Part shown: positions 51,225 through 61,666 of the stretch, piece by piece
Numbering within the stretch: the stretch's first letter is position 1
How the letters are laid out: each line of letters begins with the position of its first letter
Assembly: GCA_019747875.1 (NCBI GenBank)
Contig: JAIEQI010000016.1
Location: 1 to 61,666, forward strand
Reading direction: 5' to 3'
Origin: Candidatus Obscuribacterales bacterium
GTDB lineage: Bacteria > Cyanobacteriota > Vampirovibrionia > Obscuribacterales > Obscuribacteraceae
DNA length: 61,666 nucleotides
Program-made: the position numbers and the translations under genes
The notes under the pieces: generated by a model
What the model was told of the DNA's origin: nothing
The model's input: the letters and a program-made list of their open reading frames with translations, nothing else
The model's database searches: none

Positions 51225-52259
51225 ATGAGGTTTTCCATGAAATCACGCTCGCAAAAAGGATCAACAGCTGCGCTTGCATTCGTAGCTCTTGTTCCACTCA
51301 TAGCGCTGCTGGGAGGCTTCGCGGTTGATTGCATGCACGTAAACGATGCACACGGAGAACTTCAGAGAGCACTCGATGCTGCCGCACTAGCGGGAGCACA
51401 TGACCTCGGAAATTATGATGGTACAAAAAATTCATCTGCACAAACAGTTAGCGATGAAAATGAGGAGCCCGTAAATCACGCCTTGCAGGTGGCTTCGCTA
51501 AACTCTGTAGACGGACCATCGGGAATTTGGCACAGCGGAGATCGAACAATAACAGCATCCATTGTCTATGATCCAAATTTCGCAGGACCTCCTAACCGAC
51601 CAAATCGCTGCAACGTAACGGGCTCGATTGGACTAAAGAGTATCTTTGCGCAGATGTTCGGAAACTATGGACAAACGGTAAATTCCTCAGCCTCAGCTGC
51701 GCTCACGCCACTGACCACTCTGTACAGTTTCATGCCACTTCTTGTAAGTATTAACGATCTAGATCCATCCAACAGAAAACTAGAAGATCAAGTTGTTGGT
51801 AATGAATTCACAGTACAAGTGAAAGGAAACGACTATTCAAATTCCGTTTGGATTTTGAACAGTAACAAAGACTGTATTGCTCAACTAAATCATATTGCAG
51901 ATCCCGCGACATATCCCGCTGTCGAAATGCCACCAATGTCTGTCGGTGATTGGATCAAATCGGACAATGGAAAGAAATCGGCGGGAAAAATATTCGACAA
52001 ATTGATCGGCAAGGATGTTGCGTTCGTTATTACTGACGATGCTGTCAATACTGATTATCTAGCGAAAGGACAACCGCTTCACAAGGTTATTGGTTTCATG
52101 GTTCTGCACGTTACATCAACGGATACAGATCCGGGAGCCAATGGATACAGTATCACTGGAAATCTCAAACCAGCAGTAATGAATGGCGCTTACAGTACAA
52201 GCATTCCGCAACCGCAAGTAACAACCTTCGCACCATTCTTAGCAAGACTGGTTCAGTAA
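51225..52259 (+). CDS. TadG-like pilus-associated protein
   Basis: 344 residues starting six bases after the previous stop; Met5 at 51237, with AGG upstream, is an equal candidate. The Tad N-terminal motif is clear: QKGSTAALAFVALVPLIALLGGFAVDCM as the helix, then AHGELQRALDAAALAGAHDL. The outer part is about 290 residues, beta-rich, with no VWA MIDAS motif visible, although many TadG proteins have one. It completes a PATAN, TadE, TadE, TadG set. No TadA ATPase, TadB/C platform, secretin or Flp pilin gene is in the window. Confidence 0.85.
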   Translation: MRFSMKSRSQKGSTAALAFVALVPLIALLGGFAVDCMHVNDAHGELQRALDAAALAGAHDLGNYDGTKNSSAQTVSDENEEPVNHALQVASLNSVDGPSGIWHSGDRTITASIVYDPNFAGPPNRPNRCNVTGSIGLKSIFAQMFGNYGQTVNSSASAALTPLTTLYSFMPLLVSINDLDPSNRKLEDQVVGNEFTVQVKGNDYSNSVWILNSNKDCIAQLNHIADPATYPAVEMPPMSVGDWIKSDNGKKSAGKIFDKLIGKDVAFVITDDAVNTDYLAKGQPLHKVIGFMVLHVTSTDTDPGANGYSITGNLKPAVMNGAYSTSIPQPQVTTFAPFLARLVQ

Positions 52260-52278
52260 ACAAGGCCAGATTGATTTG

Positions 52279-52353
52279 TATGGGTTGCTGACGTCCCGTC
52301 TACCCATAGGAGTAAAGTCCCTTCGCTCTCTCTATTATGGATCGATTCGATCC
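52279..52353. repeat. Degenerate palindrome plus hairpin between convergent genes
   Basis: TATGGGT/ACCCATA (52279-52308) encloses GACGTCCCGTC, a decayed family A core. GGATCG-ATT-CGATCC follows at 52339-52353, with a pyrimidine-rich stretch (TTTCTATCTTTCTT) about 15 bases after it. The second hairpin could help terminate the TadG-like gene (plus), or both converging transcripts. Confidence 0.5.
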
Positions 52354-52381
52354 TCGGATCGCCGGTTTCTATCTTTCTTAA

Positions 52382-54175
52382 CTAGTTGAGCAGTGATTTG
52401 TATAGCTTGCGATACTCGGGGGATACCTGCATACCATCGACCGCCATTGCTCTTGCTTCCTCGCGTGCTCCATCTTTCAGCAAGATCTTAATCGCAGCAA
52501 CGCGAGCAAAGTCATCTTTTGCATTATCAGTGATCAAGTTGGAATAAATACTTATCGCTTCTTCGTGCGCTCCACTCTTCGCTAAAGCTGATGCGAAAGC
52601 CAACTTGTCAGTTCTTCGGAGAGACTCCAGAGATTCCTGAGCGGTGAATTGCTCAACGGCGAGCTTTGCGCGTCCACTTTGCAGAAATGCATATGCCAGA
52701 AATCTTCGGGCTTTAACATTATTAGGATTACTTCGCACTGCAGCCAACAAGTAACTTGCGGCGTCTGCGGAGCGTCCGCTCATGAGCAATTCATATCCTC
52801 GATCAAGGACTTCACGTTCGGATTTATCCCCCACATCAATGGTGGCAATGACCGAGTTCCTCACCGGAGCTTCGAAGTTCCTTCGATTTTTGCCATTGAC
52901 GTTAGCCTGCAAAATCTCCTTCGCCTGTTGATACTTACGAGCAGTCACAGTATCGCTGGGATCAGCCTCGAGTACATAATCAAAGTCTTCTAGAGCACCC
53001 AGCAGATTATTGGATAGCAATCGTTTATTTCCACGGATTTTTCGCGTATCAACCGTTGAGTGAAGTTCGATAAGCTTATCCAAATCTGCTAATGCGGCAC
53101 TGCGCAAATTCAGCATCTCGTAGCAACGCGCACGCACTTTATAAACGGCCGCAACTGAGGAGTTCAACGCAATCGAAGCTTGGCAGTCTGAGATAGCGTT
53201 CTTCCACTGCTTATCATGCATGCGTGCAATAGCACGTCCTAGAAATAGTTTTTCATTTTTTGGATCGCAATTGATTGCTTCCGAATAGTCTTTAATGGCA
53301 GAGGAGAAGTTGCGTTGCTGATCGAATGCAAAAGCGCGGTTAGACAAAACATCGGCGCGCGCCTCATCTCTGGCCGGATACAAGTTCAAGAATGAACTTG
53401 CATCCTGAATCGCCTTAGCATGAAGGTGCTCATGAAGATATGCATCAGCTCTGATTCTCAGAGCATCTATGTCGGAAGAATTCAACGCCAACACGCTACT
53501 GCAATCTTTTACTGCATCATGATAACGATGTTTCTTGATCAACAAAGTTGCTCTGGATAAATGCGCTTTTGAGTTTTTGTGATCCAGATCTATCGATTTG
53601 TCGAGATCCTTTATGGCTTCATCAGTCGAATTGTCCGAGATCTCACACATAGCTTTGAAGTAGTATGCATCAGACGATTCCGGTGCCGACAAAATACTTG
53701 CGCTAAACATTTTGGTAGCAAGGCTAACGTCGTTATCGTCCAAAGCCTTAATGCCTGATTTCAGGCTATCGCTGTGAGCAAAAGCCATCGAACACTCATT
53801 AAAAAGAACCGACAGCATTATGATCGAGAGTGCAAGTACAGACCAATCAAGAATTCCAATCCTTCGAAAGAGTTGCAGAAGGTCAGTTTCACTGGCTCCC
53901 TCGGTCTTATGAATTGACGATGGCTTTCCGTCTTTTAGCGTTAGCAACTTTTCCGCGTCTCGACTGTCGAAGACATGAGTTCCACGACGTTGCATCGTGT
54001 CCCAGCCCTTAGTTGGAAGTTCCTGTTCTGTCCTGGCACCGGTTCCGCCGATCCCAGTCGCCTGAACTAACGGTTCTTCAAAAACGACTCCCAACGGAGG
54101 CACTATAGATGAGTTCGTGCCGTTGTCGACTGATTCAGCAATTGATTCCAGAGTACCGAATTTCTGAGTTTCCAA
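52382..54175 (-). CDS. Membrane-anchored TPR protein
   Basis: 597 residues. Residues 1-105 are polar with no signal peptide. A membrane helix lies at about 110-132 (WSVLALSIIMLSVLFNECSM), so the long C-terminal part is probably outside the cytoplasm. Residues about 140-400 hold seven or more TPRs (AIKDLDKSIDLDHKNSKAHLSRATLLI, AIKDYSEAINCDPKNEKLFLGRA and similar). A second TPR group follows at about 455-590. No catalytic motif. The plan (cytoplasmic segment, helix, outer TPRs) mirrors the receptor kinases of this window without a kinase. It converges on the TadG-like gene. Confidence 0.85.
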   Translation of the reverse strand: METQKFGTLESIAESVDNGTNSSIVPPLGVVFEEPLVQATGIGGTGARTEQELPTKGWDTMQRRGTHVFDSRDAEKLLTLKDGKPSSIHKTEGASETDLLQLFRRIGILDWSVLALSIIMLSVLFNECSMAFAHSDSLKSGIKALDDNDVSLATKMFSASILSAPESSDAYYFKAMCEISDNSTDEAIKDLDKSIDLDHKNSKAHLSRATLLIKKHRYHDAVKDCSSVLALNSSDIDALRIRADAYLHEHLHAKAIQDASSFLNLYPARDEARADVLSNRAFAFDQQRNFSSAIKDYSEAINCDPKNEKLFLGRAIARMHDKQWKNAISDCQASIALNSSVAAVYKVRARCYEMLNLRSAALADLDKLIELHSTVDTRKIRGNKRLLSNNLLGALEDFDYVLEADPSDTVTARKYQQAKEILQANVNGKNRRNFEAPVRNSVIATIDVGDKSEREVLDRGYELLMSGRSADAASYLLAAVRSNPNNVKARRFLAYAFLQSGRAKLAVEQFTAQESLESLRRTDKLAFASALAKSGAHEEAISIYSNLITDNAKDDFARVAAIKILLKDGAREEARAMAVDGMQVSPEYRKLYKSLLN

Positions 54176-54372
54176 ATTGAGTTTCTCGCAATTGCTTCAA
54201 AGTCACGAAAAGCCAACACGGCGGTAAGCATCTTTAATATAGGTTAAGAGTCCATCGCTGTACATGGGGTAAACCGCAACGTGGCAGGAGGACGGACCCC
54301 ACCGCAGCCCTTGTAACACAGTGCCTCAAAGCAACGACCAATTAAGTACGTTTGTTGGCAATAAAAACAGGA

Positions 54373-55281
54373 TCAAACCTTGGGCCTGCGCTTCAGGTTC
54401 TCCAACTCCGCCAGCGTCTTAGGCCAATCAGATTTCAAAACGCGCGACAATCCTCTATCCGCCAAAAGCTTGCCTCCCGTCTGACAGCAAGCACAGTAAT
54501 TGGTTTCGTTGTCGGCATAGCGAATTCGCTGAATCTCGTGTCCACAAATAGGACATGGCTTTCCGAATTTTCCATGAACGGCCATTTCCGGACGAAAGGC
54601 TGTTACACCCTCCGGAAAATTTTTATCTGCCTCAGAACAAAGTCGATCGATCCAAGATCGTAGAGTATCCGTTGTAGCTGCAAACAATCTCTCCCATTCC
54701 TCCGGTTTGAGATCTTTTGTGCGAGCGATCGGGGACAGCTTCGCTGCGTGTAATATCTCGTCAGAATAAGCATTTCCGATCCCACTTAGAATTCGTGGAT
54801 CGGTTAACGATCTTTTGAGTGTGCGATTTTCAAGCGTCAATGCTTTATAAAAAGCATCAATGCTGCACGAAAACACATCAATGCCACCGGGATCAATCTC
54901 AGCCAAAGCTTCTTCACCGTGCACCAAATGCAGTGACGCGCGCCTGGTTGTTCCAGCTTCCGTAAGAGTTAGCGAACCATCAGCAAAATCGAAGGCTGCT
55001 AGATTCGTTTTTCCGCCCAACTTGGCGCCTTTAGCCTTCCAGTGCAATCGCCCTGCAATCATAAGGTGCAAAACCATCCAATAATCACCTTCAAGTCCAA
55101 ACGCAATCCGTTTGCCTATGCGCTGCAACTCCCCAACCTTGCGACCCTCCAACTGCTCGATCGTCGGCTCTACAGTGCGCAACAGAAATGGCGTCGCTAT
55201 ACGAATACGTTCAAGAGTCTGCCCCACAACTCTCGGCTCAAGGGCGTGTATGTAAGCTAAAATGTCAGGTAATTCAGGCAT
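54373..55281 (-). CDS. Fpg/Nei-family DNA glycosylase (divergent subgroup)
   Basis: 302 residues. After Met removal the chain begins PELPD, giving the catalytic Pro and Glu. The Lys of the N-terminal domain is in [12 protein letters not shown], followed by [12 protein letters not shown]. The H2TH region is at about 165-215 ([22 protein letters not shown]). The zinc finger CPIC-x16-CACC is complete, but the finger residue that is Arg in classical Fpg appears as Asn (DNETNYC). A tail of about 25 residues follows. Such proteins excise oxidised bases and cleave the abasic site. The altered finger suggests a different lesion preference from MutM. It stands alone. Confidence 0.9.
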   Translation of the reverse strand: MPELPDILAYIHALEPRVVGQTLERIRIATPFLLRTVEPTIEQLEGRKVGELQRIGKRIAFGLEGDYWMVLHLMIAGRLHWKAKGAKLGGKTNLAAFDFADGSLTLTEAGTTRRASLHLVHGEEALAEIDPGGIDVFSCSIDAFYKALTLENRTLKRSLTDPRILSGIGNAYSDEILHAAKLSPIARTKDLKPEEWERLFAATTDTLRSWIDRLCSEADKNFPEGVTAFRPEMAVHGKFGKPCPICGHEIQRIRYADNETNYCACCQTGGKLLADRGLSRVLKSDWPKTLAELENLKRRPKV

Positions 55282-55372
55282 ATCAAAATGATACTACGGC
55301 TCAACTAGCGCGGATCATACTCCGAATGCCGCATCGAATCTCACTGAGAAACAATAGACCAAACTTGCTGAA

Positions 55373-56371
55373 CTATCCTAATAATTGTGTCTTTGGTGGG
55401 GAAACAAATTGTTCTGAATTGAGGCTGTATCCGAAAAGGACAGACTCAGTGGTCATCGCTGCTGGCAGTACATAGGTCTTCAGCTTGGCGTTAGGAACCT
55501 TTTCCAATAAGCTGAAAAAGAACTCTTTATCCTGGCTGAATACACGGTCGTTAATTGAGTAGCTCCCCTGGAACTCACCATCACAAATGAATCCCAAAGC
55601 ACAAGGAGCTTTGCCGTCCTGCATCAAGCTTAGACACGAGGTTCCCCCCTCACGAGAAAAATACTCAAGCATCTTCTCGGCATACTCCGAATTGCTGAGT
55701 TCATGCACAGTGTTGTCGATGTATCCAAGAAACATCGCCGACATTGGCAGAACGAGCTTATCTCTCAACTCATACATTTCCAATTCGGCATCACTATCTG
55801 AGACTGATACGTCCTCCAACATTTTCTGAAGACCAACTTCAAAACGATAAGGATCAGGGCTTGCCTTGGTTGTATACACGGATCCGACAGCCCTTCCACG
55901 AAAGAGCACAACAGCGGAACGAGACAACCGTTTTTGACTCGTCACCTTAAGACAGCCGGTGAACTGACTTGCCTCAAGCGAAGGAAAAAACTCATGTGAT
56001 TTATCCTTCGACTTCAGCAAAACTGGTGCAGATTGAATCGGCGGCATCACCAAGTCAATTGCACGACCCGGTCTGTTGCTATTCGGGTAAGCTTCGGCCC
56101 AAATAGCAAAGGCGTTCTCTTTTTCATTTGTACTGTGTTGCACGCGAGACGAAGTACCCATTATGAAGGCATAGTTCAGCAATGCCTTTTCGCCATCCAT
56201 GCATACCAGGGTCGCTGGCACAATGGTGCCCAATTCGATGGGCTCGCGACTTGGCAAGAATCCTTCGATACCAGAAGGAGTTAAGCTGACTTTGTACCCA
56301 CCTAAATCAGGCGATTGGACGCGGCAGAAAACACAGTCACCGGGCTTCAATTTGGAATCAGATTGGCTCAT
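55373..56371 (-). CDS. S1-like domain protein with a PATAN-like region
   Basis: 332 residues. Residues 5-75 resemble an S1 RNA-binding fold (LKPGDCVFCRVQSPDLGGYKVSL, then IEGFLPSREPIELGTIVPATLV). Residues about 120-200 look like a DUF4388/PATAN module (FTGCLKVTSQ, then VLFRGRAVGSVYTT and FEVGLQKMLEDV). A third alpha/beta part (about 235-315) has ALGFICDGEFQGSYSINDRVFS. No signal peptide. The pairing of S1 and PATAN is unusual; a regulatory role linked to RNA or ribosomes is only a guess. A TACAAT box lies about 30 bases before the start on this strand. Confidence 0.72.
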   Translation of the reverse strand: MSQSDSKLKPGDCVFCRVQSPDLGGYKVSLTPSGIEGFLPSREPIELGTIVPATLVCMDGEKALLNYAFIMGTSSRVQHSTNEKENAFAIWAEAYPNSNRPGRAIDLVMPPIQSAPVLLKSKDKSHEFFPSLEASQFTGCLKVTSQKRLSRSAVVLFRGRAVGSVYTTKASPDPYRFEVGLQKMLEDVSVSDSDAELEMYELRDKLVLPMSAMFLGYIDNTVHELSNSEYAEKMLEYFSREGGTSCLSLMQDGKAPCALGFICDGEFQGSYSINDRVFSQDKEFFFSLLEKVPNAKLKTYVLPAAMTTESVLFGYSLNSEQFVSPPKTQLLG

Positions 56372-56537
56372 TGCAAGGTTCCCGCGATCAAAATCAGCTC
56401 AATTGTATCTGAAAACAAGTGAAATTGTTTCTAACCAGCCCTTAGTTAACTTGAAGACCCAAAAACGTCATGTTTATGACCGGAACAAGACCATTGCCAT
56501 TCCTAGCATATGTGAATCCAATTCAGGGGAAGGGTAA

Positions 56538-61666
<5,129 letters not shown>

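Overview
The window reads as one bacterial contig from a Gram-negative-type genome of roughly 50% GC. The best overall fit is a non-photosynthetic cyanobacterial relative (Vampirovibrionia/Melainabacteria, Obscuribacterales-like). This placement is an inference from gene content, not from a marker gene. The supporting content is several Ser/Thr kinases fused to one membrane segment and TPR-like repeats, an exported CHAT protease, a FecR/beta-helix exoprotein, an S-layer-homology lipoprotein, an MGDG-synthase-like glycosyltransferase, and many secreted low-complexity proteins. There are no rRNA genes, recognisable tRNAs, phage genes, transposases or CRISPR arrays. Both ends of the window stop inside simple or tandem repeats that lie inside open genes, so the contig was probably broken by the repeats.

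Layout. 1-5.0 kb, minus strand: the open end of a 15-residue-repeat protein, a small membrane protein, an aldo/keto reductase and a secreted GH20 hexosaminidase. 5.3-15.4 kb, plus strand: an M15-type peptidase with a disordered N-terminus, a transmembrane Ser/Thr kinase, a GT28 lipid glycosyltransferase followed by an alpha/beta-hydrolase remnant, a secreted TPR protein, a DK-rich protein with a nuclease-like C-terminal domain, a Cys-rich copper-storage-like protein, and an Lrp/AsnC regulator coupled to a PLP aminotransferase. 15.4-18.4 kb: palindromic repeats, a Pro-rich unknown protein (minus) and an orphan OmpR-type response regulator.

18.4-30.9 kb is the most distinctive block. A 1593-residue exported beta-helix/FecR-like protein, an exported TPR-CHAT protease and two transmembrane kinases, each with the same N-terminal Cys ribbon, are packed end to end with overlaps or gaps of 11-15 bases. 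A PAS histidine kinase (minus) ends 18 bases beyond the last stop, and a 1190-residue internally duplicated membrane-anchored repeat protein is divergent from it. I infer a surface-sensing or cell-fate system: exoprotein, extracytoplasmic caspase-like protease, and kinases with extracytoplasmic repeat domains.

36-40 kb: a repeat-rich intergenic region, an atypical HGDLQHGN kinase fused to a membrane segment and a helical domain, and a Gly/Gln/Met-rich secreted protein. 40.2-49.0 kb, minus strand: a secreted HExxH protein, an SLH lipoprotein, and a probable operon of SDR, GlcG-like, flavin amine oxidase, NTF2-like secreted protein and Asn/Tyr-rich secreted protein, then an MgtC/DUF4010 membrane protein further upstream. 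49.3-52.3 kb, plus strand: a PATAN(DUF4388)-like membrane protein followed by two TadE-like and one TadG-like pseudopilins with no Tad ATPase or secretin nearby. 52.4-56.4 kb, minus strand: a TPR membrane protein, an Fpg/Nei-family glycosylase of a divergent subgroup, and an S1-plus-PATAN-like protein. From 56.5 kb to the right edge runs a single plus-strand open frame of at least 1709 codons with an HELTH metalloprotease-like motif and a poly-Asn tail, cut off by the window end.
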